Positions 29,351 through 36,709 of a DNA stretch of 64,000 bases are shown piece by piece. Both the position numbers and the translations under genes were made by a program. The stretch is from Gluconacetobacter johannae (GTDB taxonomy: Bacteria; Pseudomonadota; Alphaproteobacteria; Acetobacterales; Acetobacteraceae), in the NCBI RefSeq assembly GCF_025994435.1, contig NZ_BAQK01000060.1, positions 49,271-113,270 on the forward strand, in the 5' to 3' direction. The notes under the pieces were generated by a model. That model saw only the letters and a list, made by a program, of their open reading frames with translations, made no database searches and had not been told where the DNA came from. Each line of letters starts with the position of its first letter. Positions within the stretch are counted from its first letter, which is position 1.

Positions 29351-30511
29351 ATGGTGGGTTGGAGCACGAAAACCGCGTGGCGCGCGGCATTTTCCGCCAT
29401 GCTGATGGTGTCGGCGGCCACCGCCCATGCGGACACCCCCGTCCTGCAGGCGGAACAGAACGACGTGGCCACCCTGCCGCCCGTCGCCCCCCACTGGTTC
29501 CTGCCGGCGACGGCGCACACGGCCTATACCATTTATGACGGGGACGCCGGGCGCATCCTCGGCACCGTCCCCGCGAGCAGCCTGGGCAATATCGTCCTGT
29601 CGCCCGATCGCAAGGTTTTCTATGTCGCCGATACGATCTGGTCGCGTGGCGATCACGGCACGCGGCAGGATCTGTTGCAGGAATATGATGCGCGGACATT
29701 GAAGCTGCTGCGCGAGATCGAATTGCCGCCCCGCGCGCTGGCGGTCTACAAGAAGCAGGATTTCGACGTCAGCCCCGACGGGCGCTGGGGCTATGTCTTC
29801 GACATGAGCCCGGCGACGGCGGTGACGGTGGTCGATCTTGCCCATGCGTCGGTGGCCCGCACAGTCGATATTCCCGGCTGCGCGCTGGTCTTTCCGTGGA
29901 AGGCCGGCGGGTTCTCCAGCCTGTGCGGTGACGGTTCGCTGACCAATGTGGGCTATGCCGGCGGCGCGGAGGCGAAGGTCACGCACACCAAGCCGTTCTT
30001 CGACGCCAACAACGATCCGATCTTCGAGCAGGGGCTGGTCGATCGCGCCACCGGCCGGGCGCTGTTCGTGTCCTATTCGGGCAAGGTCTATGCGACGACC
30101 CTGGGGCAGGACCCGGTGATCGGTGCGCCGTGGTCCATCCAGCAGGCGGCGGGGCAGCCGGTCGCGGGGACGGGCGTGCAGGACCTCGCCTGGCGGCCCG
30201 GCGGGGCGCAGCCCTTCGCCTGGAACCGGGCCAGCGGCCATCTGTTCGTCCTGATGCATGTCGGCACCTACTGGACGCACAAGGCCGCCGGCACCGAGGT
30301 GTGGGAGCTGGATCCGGTCGCCCACGCGCTGGTGCGGCGCATCGACCTGCCCGAACCGGCGCGCGGGATCGCGGTCAGCCCGGACGCGGCGCCGTTGCTC
30401 TATTCCACCGCCGAGAACGGAAAAATCGCGACGATCGACGTGCGCTCCGGCGCCGTTCGCAGGACCATCGAGGCCCAGGCCGGGCCGATGTTCCTGGTTC
30501 CGGACATGTGA
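29351..30511 (+). CDS. mauB: TTQ amine dehydrogenase heavy (beta-propeller) chain, AauB/MauB family
   Basis: A 386-residue periplasmic protein with a signal peptide (cleavage near ATAHADT, residue 28) and a seven-bladed propeller of the methylamine/aromatic amine dehydrogenase heavy chain family. ISLPP-like EIELPPRAL, GCALVFPWKAGGFSSLCGDGSL and the RASGHLFVLMH block match the family; the LLQEYDARTLKLL region resembles aromatic amine dehydrogenase more than the methylamine enzyme as I remember them. It forms the scaffold of an alpha2beta2 enzyme oxidising primary amines to aldehyde and ammonia. ATG 29351 has AGGAAGG 5 nt upstream; GTG at 29348 is an alternative. The natural substrate is not known. 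Confidence 0.88.
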   Translation: MVGWSTKTAWRAAFSAMLMVSAATAHADTPVLQAEQNDVATLPPVAPHWFLPATAHTAYTIYDGDAGRILGTVPASSLGNIVLSPDRKVFYVADTIWSRGDHGTRQDLLQEYDARTLKLLREIELPPRALAVYKKQDFDVSPDGRWGYVFDMSPATAVTVVDLAHASVARTVDIPGCALVFPWKAGGFSSLCGDGSLTNVGYAGGAEAKVTHTKPFFDANNDPIFEQGLVDRATGRALFVSYSGKVYATTLGQDPVIGAPWSIQQAAGQPVAGTGVQDLAWRPGGAQPFAWNRASGHLFVLMHVGTYWTHKAAGTEVWELDPVAHALVRRIDLPEPARGIAVSPDAAPLLYSTAENGKIATIDVRSGAVRRTIEAQAGPMFLVPDM

Positions 30512-30560
30512 CGCGGGACATGACGATGACTTTCCCCGCCCGCCCGCAGGCCCGCGCCGC

Positions 30561-31157
30561 ATGACCGTGCTGCTGCTGTCCCAGTCCATCAGCTGGATGC
30601 TGGTCGTGGCGATCGCGCTGGTCGTGGCGGTGCTGTTTCGCAGCATCCGGCGCCTGTACACCCGCGTGGCGCCGGTGGGCGCGCTGATGACGTCGGCCGG
30701 CCCGCAGCCTGGTGTCCGCCTGCCGCCCCGGACCGCCCTGGCGATGAACGGGCAGCAGGTCGTTCTGGGTGGCGAACGGCCGGATGGACGGCCGCATCTG
30801 TTGCTGTTCGTGTCGGGTGGCTGCCCGATCTCGCGCAAGATCCTGCCCATCGCACAGGATTTCACGCAGCGCGAATCCATCGACCTGTTGTGCCTGGGCG
30901 ACGATACCGACGCGATGCAGTGGGACCTGATCCGTCGTTTCGGCCTGGATCCCGCAGGCTTCGTGAACGACCCGCAGATCGGCCAGTGGCTGGAAATCGA
31001 CAAGCTGCCCTTCGCGATGCTGCTGGATGCTGCCGGCACGATCGTGGCCAAGGGTCTGGTCAACAATCGCGAACATCTTGAAAGCCTTGTCGTGGCGGGG
31101 GAAACCGGCCACGTCTCCGTGCAGTCCTATCTGGACGCACGTCCCCGCGCGGCATGA
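30561..31157 (+). CDS. MauD paralogue with a broken CxxC motif (CPIS)
   Basis: A 198-residue protein with one N-terminal membrane anchor (about 8-28) and a thioredoxin-like domain. MauD-type residues are clear: LYTRVAPVGAL after the anchor, RKILPIAQD after the active site, and LDAAGTIVAKGLVNNREHLESL near the end. The active site, normally CPxC, is Cys88-Pro-Ile-Ser91, with Ser encoded by TCG. MauD is required for disulfide formation or stability of the TTQ light chain, so loss of the resolving Cys suggests a holdase, isomerase-like or trapping role. It sits between the heavy and light chain genes. An intact MauD is encoded at 33031. Confidence 0.88.
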   Translation: MTVLLLSQSISWMLVVAIALVVAVLFRSIRRLYTRVAPVGALMTSAGPQPGVRLPPRTALAMNGQQVVLGGERPDGRPHLLLFVSGGCPISRKILPIAQDFTQRESIDLLCLGDDTDAMQWDLIRRFGLDPAGFVNDPQIGQWLEIDKLPFAMLLDAAGTIVAKGLVNNREHLESLVVAGETGHVSVQSYLDARPRAA

Positions 31158-31192
31158 CGATGCCGTGCCGCCGCTCCGGGAGTGTGTAGACG

Positions 31193-31741
31193 ATGTCGGT
31201 TTCTTTCCTCGACAGGCTGGGCGAGACGGCCACGCGCAAGCTGGCCGCGCGGTCGTCGCGCCGGGGCGTGCTGGGCCGCATGAGCGCGGCGATGGCCCTG
31301 GCGCCGGCCTTTCCCCTGCTGCCGGTGGCGCGCGCGGACGCGGCCTCGGCCCCCGCTCCGACCCTGAGCGATTTCGAGCGCCGGGCGCAGTCCAGGGACG
31401 CGACGAAGTGCAATTACTGGCGCCATTGCGCCATCGACGGCGTGCTGTGCGGCTGCTGCGGCGGCGGGGTGCATACCTGCCCGCCCGGCACCGAGCCGTC
31501 GCCGGTCTCGTGGATCGGCACATGCCGCAATCCGGCCGACGGCCGGTCCTACGTCATCGCCTATCGCGATTGCTGCGGCCGCGATATCTGCGCGACGTCG
31601 AAGGACTGCCACTGCAACACCGCCGATCGCGAAATGCCGATCTACCGGCCCCAGGCCAGCAACGACATCATCTGGTGTTTCGGAACGGCATCGACGGCCT
31701 ATCATTGCTCGACCGCCGCGATCATCGGGCAGGCGAGCTGA
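31193..31741 (+). CDS. mauA: TTQ amine dehydrogenase light chain
   Basis: A 182-residue precursor with a long twin-arginine leader (RSSRRGVLGRM, then a hydrophobic stretch to about ADAAS, residue 52), as known for MauA. The mature part carries the light-chain signature CNYWRHCAIDG, RSYVIAYRDCCG and NDIIWCFG. The two Trp residues that would be joined into tryptophan tryptophylquinone are Trp107 (in PVSWIG) and Trp161 (in IIWCF). I count 14 Cys in the mature chain, where the classical enzymes have 12. GGGAG lies about 10 nt before the ATG at 31193. The Tat leader implies export before cofactor formation is complete. Confidence 0.95.
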   Translation: MSVSFLDRLGETATRKLAARSSRRGVLGRMSAAMALAPAFPLLPVARADAASAPAPTLSDFERRAQSRDATKCNYWRHCAIDGVLCGCCGGGVHTCPPGTEPSPVSWIGTCRNPADGRSYVIAYRDCCGRDICATSKDCHCNTADREMPIYRPQASNDIIWCFGTASTAYHCSTAAIIGQAS

Positions 31742-31763
31742 CGTCCGGCCCACGGTCGCGCGC

Positions 31764-32297
31764 GTGACGACGATGCGTTTTCCGCTTCTGCCGGTCCTTG
31801 GCGTGCTGTGCGCGCTCGGCCTGTCGGCGTTGCCCCGGCCGGCTCCGGCCAGCGGGGCGATGCCGGTGGTCCCGGTGGTGCAGGGGCACTACCTGGTGGG
31901 ATGCGGGGGATGCCATGGGGTGCAGGGGCGATCGGGCCGCAGTGTGGTTCCCGACCTGGCGGGGCAGGTCGGCTATTTCCTCTGTACGCCCCAGGGACGG
32001 GATTATCTGGTCCGGCTGCCGAACGTGGCCTTTGCCGACCTGTCGTCGCAGGACCTTGCCGACATGGTGAATTTCGTGGTCTTCACCCTGGGGCGCGACA
32101 GCGTGCCGGCGGGGGCCACACCCTATACGGCGGCGGAAATCGCGCGTTTGCGGGCCGATCCGCTGCGACTGGCCGACCTGCATGGCTATCGCGACCGCGT
32201 GGTGCGGGGGGTGATCGGGGCCTGTCCGCGGGCCCGGGAGCTGCACGATTATGATACGGCCCAGGCTGGGCGCGAGGCCGGGCGCGATGCGCCTTGA
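31764..32297 (+). CDS. Periplasmic c-type cytochrome, probable electron acceptor of the amine dehydrogenase
   Basis: A 177-residue exported protein with a signal peptide (to about PAPASG, residue 31) and a single haem c site, CGGCH, near residue 49, followed by a short class I-like domain. Either GTG at 31764 or ATG at 31773 may be the start. No amicyanin (mauC) gene is present, so this monohaem cytochrome is the natural candidate to accept electrons from TTQ, as c-type cytochromes or azurin do for aromatic amine dehydrogenases. It lies 22 nt after mauA, in the same transcription unit. The C-terminal 50 residues are charged and not obviously part of the haem domain. Confidence 0.85.
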   Translation: MTTMRFPLLPVLGVLCALGLSALPRPAPASGAMPVVPVVQGHYLVGCGGCHGVQGRSGRSVVPDLAGQVGYFLCTPQGRDYLVRLPNVAFADLSSQDLADMVNFVVFTLGRDSVPAGATPYTAAEIARLRADPLRLADLHGYRDRVVRGVIGACPRARELHDYDTAQAGREAGRDAP

Positions 32298-32337
32298 TAC
32301 CGACCGATGAAAGCGATGATAGAGCGTGCAGGACAGA

Positions 32338-32388
32338 TCGGGCGTTGCCCGAACCCACCAGGACCTGAGGCCCTGGACCCCGATCATG
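32338..32388 (-). repeat. Dispersed palindromic repeat, partial copy (inverted relative to the copy at 33598-33720)
   Basis: Positions 32367-32388 are the reverse complement of 33656-33677 (22 of 22 nt), and 32346-32359 the reverse complement of 33700-33713 (14 of 14). A small hairpin, TCGGGC/GCCCGA, lies at 32338-32352. The element falls in the 194-nt gap between the cytochrome c gene and mauE. The rest of that gap shows no gene. Confidence 0.75.
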
Positions 32389-32491
32389 GATGAAACAGGC
32401 TGGAGAGGCCTGATGTGTGCGGACGAAGGGTCCTTCATGAACTTGGATTGGCATGACACGGCATCGCCGGATGAACGGAAGAGAAGCTGAG

Positions 32492-33034
32492 ATGACGGGT
32501 GCGGGGATGTTGCCGTCGATGGTGGCCGCGCTGGCGTGCGGCGCGGTCGGGGGGCTGTACCTGGCCGCCGGGGTCGCGAAGCTGCGCGATCCGGACGATT
32601 TCCTGGGGACGGTGGCGGCCTATCGCCTGCTGCCGGGCGGCCTGCTGGCCCCGGCGGCCTGGGGGCTGGCCGGCCTGGAAACGGTGCTGGGGGCGATGAT
32701 GCTGACCGGTATCGCCGTCCGCTGGGCCGGGCTGGCGGCGGCGCTGCTGTTCGGGCTGTTCGCGGCCGCCATGGCCATCAACGTGCTGCGCGGACGGGTG
32801 AACCTGTCGTGCGGCTGTCTGCCGGGTCTGGCCGGCGCCCGGCTGTCGTGGCTGTCGGTGGTGCGGACCCTGGCGCTGGTGCCGCTGGCTTTGGTGCCGG
32901 TCGCAATCGGGCTGCCCGGATCGTGGCTGCTGCGCGGCCAGTCACTGGTCGCCGGCGCCTGCCTGCTGGCCCTGGCCCTGAGCCTGTCGCATCTGCTGTC
33001 GTCCGACGGCGCCGGAGAGGAACGTTCCGCATGA
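32492..33034 (+). CDS. mauE: MauE-like membrane protein for amine dehydrogenase maturation
   Basis: A 180-residue inner membrane protein with about five hydrophobic segments of the MauE/DoxX-like family. AGVAKLRDPDDFLGTVAAYR near residue 25 and INVLRGRVNLSCGC near residue 105 match MauE, whose CGC pair probably takes part in thiol-disulfide exchange with MauD during light chain maturation. ATG 32492 is preferred because of a purine-rich GGAAGAG about 8-15 nt upstream; in-frame ATGs lie further upstream at 32453 and 32471. The stop overlaps the ATG of the intact mauD gene, so the pair is coupled. The pair is separated from the other mau-like genes by a repeat. Confidence 0.87.
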   Translation: MTGAGMLPSMVAALACGAVGGLYLAAGVAKLRDPDDFLGTVAAYRLLPGGLLAPAAWGLAGLETVLGAMMLTGIAVRWAGLAAALLFGLFAAAMAINVLRGRVNLSCGCLPGLAGARLSWLSVVRTLALVPLALVPVAIGLPGSWLLRGQSLVAGACLLALALSLSHLLSSDGAGEERSA

Positions 33035-33594
33035 TGGGTTTTCTTGTAGCGTCGCAGGTCCTGCTGTTCGGCGCGGTCGTGGTCCTGGTCATGGTGGTGT
33101 TCGCGCTGGCGCGCCAGATCGGCGTCCTGCACGAGCGCATCGCCCCGATCGGCATGCAGACGGCTCAGACCGGGCTGGAACCGGGGCAGGCGATTCCGCG
33201 CATCACCATGCGGACGCTGGCGGGCGAACCGTTTCCGATGGGCGAGGCGCTGGCGCCGGGTGCAGTGCGTATGCTGCTGTTCGTCGCGCCGGACTGCCCT
33301 GTCTGCAAACGGGTCCTGCCCATTGCGCTGGATGTCGCGCGCGATCGGGGGCTGGAACTGGTCCTGGTCGGCGACGGCGCGCAGCCCGAACTGGTCATGA
33401 TGCGCGATCGCATGGGCCTGGCCGGGGTGCCGTTCGTCACCGGGGTCGAACTCGGCCTGGTGCTGCAGGTCAGCCGCCTGCCCACGATGGTGCTGCTGGA
33501 CGCCAACGGCACTATCCTGGCCAAGGGCGTGGTCAACACCAGACGGCATGTCGAGGCCCTGGTTCCCGCCGCCGCAGGGCGGGTCGCGGCATAG
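33031..33594 (+). CDS. mauD: MauD, thioredoxin-like disulfide factor with intact CPVC
   Basis: A 187-residue protein with an N-terminal anchor (about 4-26), the IAPIGMQ segment and a thioredoxin-like domain with the active site Cys89-Pro-Val-Cys92 in APDCPVCKRVLP. LPTMVLLDANGTILAKGVVN is the usual MauD cis-Pro and C-terminal region. With MauE it is expected to form or shuffle the six or more disulfides of the TTQ light chain in the periplasm. It overlaps mauE by four bases. It differs from its upstream paralogue mainly at the second active-site Cys, so the two are not simple recent duplicates. Hairpins follow the stop. Confidence 0.92.
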   Translation: MMGFLVASQVLLFGAVVVLVMVVFALARQIGVLHERIAPIGMQTAQTGLEPGQAIPRITMRTLAGEPFPMGEALAPGAVRMLLFVAPDCPVCKRVLPIALDVARDRGLELVLVGDGAQPELVMMRDRMGLAGVPFVTGVELGLVLQVSRLPTMVLLDANGTILAKGVVNTRRHVEALVPAAAGRVAA

Positions 33595-33597
33595 GCT

Positions 33598-33720
33598 CAG
33601 GGCGCTGCCCTGAAACCCGCCAAAGGCAGTCGCCTTTGGAAACCAATCCGTTATTCATGATCGGGGTCCAGGGCCTCTGGCCCCCGATCCTGGATAACGG
33701 GTGGGTTCGGGCAGAGCCCG
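33598..33720 (+). repeat. Extragenic repeat made of three successive hairpins
   Basis: Starting right after the mauD stop there are three perfect stem-loops: CAGGGC/GCCCTG (33598-33612), CCAAAGGC/GCCTTTGG (33620-33639) and GATCGGGG/CCCCGATC (33659-33689). A G-rich tail follows (33700-33720). Two blocks recur in inverted orientation at 32346-32388. The overall plan resembles dispersed extragenic palindromes I recall from Acetobacteraceae genomes. It may also terminate the mau transcripts and those of the convergent monooxygenase gene. Confidence 0.75.
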
Positions 33721-33729
33721 ACGCCGGTA

Positions 33730-35079
33730 TCATTCGTCGTAGATGTCCATCAGCGTGTCGCGCAGGGTCCTGCCGGAATATGCCTTGCGGAAGCGCCCGC
33801 GTCGCTGAAGTTCCGGCACCAGAAAATCCACGATGCGGGCAAGGTCGCCGGGCATGACCATGGGGTGGCCCAGCATGAAGCCGCCCCGGCTGCCGGTGGC
33901 CTCGAACGTTTCTTCCAGATAATCGGCGGCCTGCGCCGCGCTGCCGGCGAATGTGGTGTCGTAGCTGGTGGCGCGGCGAACGCCATATTCGAAGAATTCC
34001 TCGCGCGAGATCTCGGTTTCGGCGCCCAGCTTGTGGGCCAGCGCGTGCACGAAGCCCACGGGTGTCGCCTGTGTCGCCGCGATTTCGGCATTCAGTTCGT
34101 CAAGGCGGAACCGCCGGGGAAGCTTCGAGAAATCATAGCCTGAATTGTGAGACAGATAGACGCCGGCGACCTCTTTGGGGATCATGCCCAGAAGGCCCTC
34201 ACGCTCGCGAACGGCTTCCTGCTCGGTTTCGGCCACGATCATCGGCTGTTGCCAGATAATGCCGACCCGTGCGGGGTCGCGCCCGACGTGGCGCAGGGCG
34301 GCGTCGAAATCCTTGCGCTGCTGCACCTGCAAGGCCAGGGCCTTGTCTTCGCCGAATGCGACGTCGACGAAGCCGGCGGCCGCGCGGATCCCGCGCGGCG
34401 AGCCCCCGGCCTGCACCAGGATCGGCCGCCCCTGCGGCGAGGGCGGTGTATTGAGCGGACCCTTGACCTGGAAGAACTGGCCACGATGATTGATGGCGTG
34501 GACCTTCGCGGGGTCGCCGACCTGTCCGGTCTCGCGGTCCCAGATCATGGCGTCCGGCTCCACGCCATCCCACAGGGCGCGGCAGACGTCGACGAATTCC
34601 TCCATCCGCTCGTAGCGGGTATTGTGTTCGGCCAGGTCGTCGAACCCGAAATTCGCCGCATCCGCACGCCGCGTCGTCGTGACCAGATTGAGCGCCATGC
34701 GGCCGTCGCTGACATGGTCCAGCGCGTTCATCAGGCGCGCCAGATAATAGGGATGCATGAAGGTGGAGGAATAGGTCAGCCCGAACCCGACATGCCGGGT
34801 CACGCGCGACATGGCCACCATCAGGGGATTCATGTCCTGGCGCGGCCAGGATACCCCCCAGCGCACGGCGTCGTCGGTCGAATCCTCCCAGGTGCTGGGC
34901 ACGCCGGTGCCGTCTCCCGAAAAGATCAGGTCCAGGCAGCCTCTTTCGGCAAGGCGGGCGATGTCTTCATACATCCCGACATCGGGGAAACGGCGACCGA
35001 CCCATGAGCCGGGCGCCCGCCAGCGCCCGTCCAGCGCAATGTAGGAGACATCGAAACAGAGATTCATCCGCTGGGCCAT
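33730..35079 (-). CDS. FMN-dependent monooxygenase of the NtaA/SnaA/DszA family
   Basis: A 449-residue bacterial-luciferase-fold flavoprotein. SWVGRRFPDVGMYEDIARLAERG, TFMHPYYLARLMNALDHVSDGR and WNLVTTTRRADAANFG-like NLVTTTRRADAANFG are the markers of the NtaA/SnaA/DszA group, which uses FMNH2 from a separate reductase to oxidise nitrilotriacetate, pristinamycin, sulfones or similar compounds. The substrate cannot be assigned. ATG 35079 is preferred over GTG 35112 because AGGA lies just upstream and the family N-terminus follows directly. No flavin reductase gene is adjacent. The gabT-type gene lies 140 nt upstream on the same strand. Confidence 0.87.
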   Translation of the reverse strand: MAQRMNLCFDVSYIALDGRWRAPGSWVGRRFPDVGMYEDIARLAERGCLDLIFSGDGTGVPSTWEDSTDDAVRWGVSWPRQDMNPLMVAMSRVTRHVGFGLTYSSTFMHPYYLARLMNALDHVSDGRMALNLVTTTRRADAANFGFDDLAEHNTRYERMEEFVDVCRALWDGVEPDAMIWDRETGQVGDPAKVHAINHRGQFFQVKGPLNTPPSPQGRPILVQAGGSPRGIRAAAGFVDVAFGEDKALALQVQQRKDFDAALRHVGRDPARVGIIWQQPMIVAETEQEAVREREGLLGMIPKEVAGVYLSHNSGYDFSKLPRRFRLDELNAEIAATQATPVGFVHALAHKLGAETEISREEFFEYGVRRATSYDTTFAGSAAQAADYLEETFEATGSRGGFMLGHPMVMPGDLARIVDFLVPELQRRGRFRKAYSGRTLRDTLMDIYDE

Positions 35080-35217
35080 GGATGTCCTGCACTCCTGCCG
35101 GCCGGGGGACACGGGGCAAGATCGTTACCCCAGTGAACCGAAGCCTTCCGCAGGATCGTGCCCTTGTCAAGCAGGTGCTGCGGATGTGTCTGGGGGCGTT
35201 GGCCGCCCCCGCGCGGG

Positions 35218-36495
35218 TCAGGCCGCCAGCGCCTGCTCGATGATCGCCAGCCCTTCGTCGATCTGGCTGTCGGGGGCGGTCAGCGGCACCAGGATGCGGA
35301 TGGTCTCGCCATGCACGCCGCAGGACAGCAGGATCAGGCCAAGTTCCGCCGCGCGGGCGCAGACGGCCGCCGCCCCGCCGTGACGCACGGCCGTGCCGTC
35401 GCGATGGTCCAGGATGTCGAAGCCGATCATGGCACCCGGCCCGCGCGGCGCGCCGAAGGGCAGCAGGTCGGTCCGGCCGCGCAGGGCCTCCAGCCGGGCG
35501 CGGATGCGCGCGCCGATCGCATTGGCGCGCTCCACCAGCCCTTCTTCCTCGATCACGTCCAGAACCGCCAGCGCCGCCGCGCAGGCGATCGGCGCGCCGG
35601 CATAGGTGCCGCCCAGGCCGCCGGGCCCGACCGCATCCATCAGCGCGGCCCGGCCGATGACGCCCGACAGCGGGAAGCCGCCGCCCAGCGACTTGGCGAC
35701 GCAGACCAGGTCCGGCGCCACGCCCGACAGCGCGATGCCGAACAGGCTGCCGGTGCGGGCGAAGCCGGTCTGCACCTCGTCGGCGATCAGGACGATGCCG
35801 TGGGTGTCGCAGATGTCGCGCAGGGCCCGCAGCAGGCCGGTCGGGGCGACGCGGAACCCGCCTTCGCCCTGGACCGGCTCGATGATGATGGCCGCGACGC
35901 GGCTGGGGTCGAGGTCGGCCGCGAACAGGAAGCCCAGGGCCTTCAGGCTGTCATCCACCGACACGTCCCCGGCGGGGAAGGGCACGTGATACACGTCCGG
36001 CGGCAGGCTGCCGAACGGCGTCTTGTACGGATTGACCTTTCCCGTCATGGCCGACGCCAGCAGCGTGCGGCCGTGGAACCCGCCGGTGAAGGCGATGACC
36101 CCGTTGCGGCCGGTCGCGGCCCGGGCGATCTTGACCGCGTTTTCGGTCGCCTCGGCGCCGGTCGAGAACAGGATGGTCTTGGCCGGTCCGGGGAAGGGGG
36201 CCAGCGCGTTCAGGCGCTCGGCCAGCGCGATGTAGGATTCGTACGGCGCGACCTGGAATGCCGTATGGGTGAACAGATCCAGTTGCCGGCGGACGGCCTC
36301 CATCACCTTCGGATGGCGGTGGCCGACATTCAGCACCGCGATGCCGCCGGCGAAATCGATATAGCGACGGCCTTCGACATCCCACAGCTCGGCATTCTCG
36401 GCGCGGGCCGCGTGGATGGTGGTGGCCGACCCCACGCCGCGCGGAACCGCGTTCATGCGCCGGGTCTGAAGGTCGGAATTGGTGATGGGTGACAT
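35218..36495 (-). CDS. gabT: 4-aminobutyrate aminotransferase-type class III aminotransferase
   Basis: A 425-residue PLP enzyme of the class III family, the usual GabT length. The cofactor lysine is Lys268 in VCVAKSLGGGFPLSG, and Asp239 in LIADEVQTGFARTG binds the pyridine nitrogen. STGAEATENAVKIAR and IIEPVQGEGGF are typical of GABA/5-aminovalerate aminotransferases. It should move the amino group of GABA (or a related omega-amino acid) to 2-oxoglutarate. ATG 36495 gives the canonical N-terminus; the frame is open further upstream but not conserved. No succinate semialdehyde dehydrogenase gene is adjacent. A divergent antiporter gene lies 214 nt away. Confidence 0.88.
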   Translation of the reverse strand: MSPITNSDLQTRRMNAVPRGVGSATTIHAARAENAELWDVEGRRYIDFAGGIAVLNVGHRHPKVMEAVRRQLDLFTHTAFQVAPYESYIALAERLNALAPFPGPAKTILFSTGAEATENAVKIARAATGRNGVIAFTGGFHGRTLLASAMTGKVNPYKTPFGSLPPDVYHVPFPAGDVSVDDSLKALGFLFAADLDPSRVAAIIIEPVQGEGGFRVAPTGLLRALRDICDTHGIVLIADEVQTGFARTGSLFGIALSGVAPDLVCVAKSLGGGFPLSGVIGRAALMDAVGPGGLGGTYAGAPIACAAALAVLDVIEEEGLVERANAIGARIRARLEALRGRTDLLPFGAPRGPGAMIGFDILDHRDGTAVRHGGAAAVCARAAELGLILLSCGVHGETIRILVPLTAPDSQIDEGLAIIEQALAA

Positions 36496-36589
36496 GTCGT
36501 CTGTCCTCGGGGTGCGGGCGCAGGCCTGCGCTTTCGGCCATGTATCGCCGATGCGCGTCGGGCGCGGGAGACGCCTTGTCGGTCGCCTC

Positions 36590-36608
36590 TGGTGACGGAA
36601 AGTCACCA
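36590..36608. promoter_or_regulatory. Perfect inverted repeat between gabT and the antiporter gene
   Basis: TGGTGAC (36590-36596) and GTCACCA (36602-36608) are separated by five bases, in the middle of the 214-nt divergent intergenic region. The symmetric 7-bp arms fit a dimeric repressor or activator site serving gabT or the antiporter gene. No matching regulator gene is adjacent. Confidence 0.45.
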
Positions 36609-36709
36609 CCCGGTCGGCTACCGGTCCGCTGGTCAGATCCCGCCGGGCCGGGCAGGATCGGCGGCCGGAGCATCCGTCCGCTCCGTCGCGGGAGGACCGA
36701 AGGCCGGTC

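Noticed and set aside
29232..33729. Search for mauG, mauF, amicyanin or a small peptide gene (qhpC-like) in the amine dehydrogenase cluster
   Set aside because: No dihaem protein, cupredoxin or Cys-rich small peptide frame is present. The light chain has true TTQ-type motifs, so this is not a quinohaemoprotein amine dehydrogenase.
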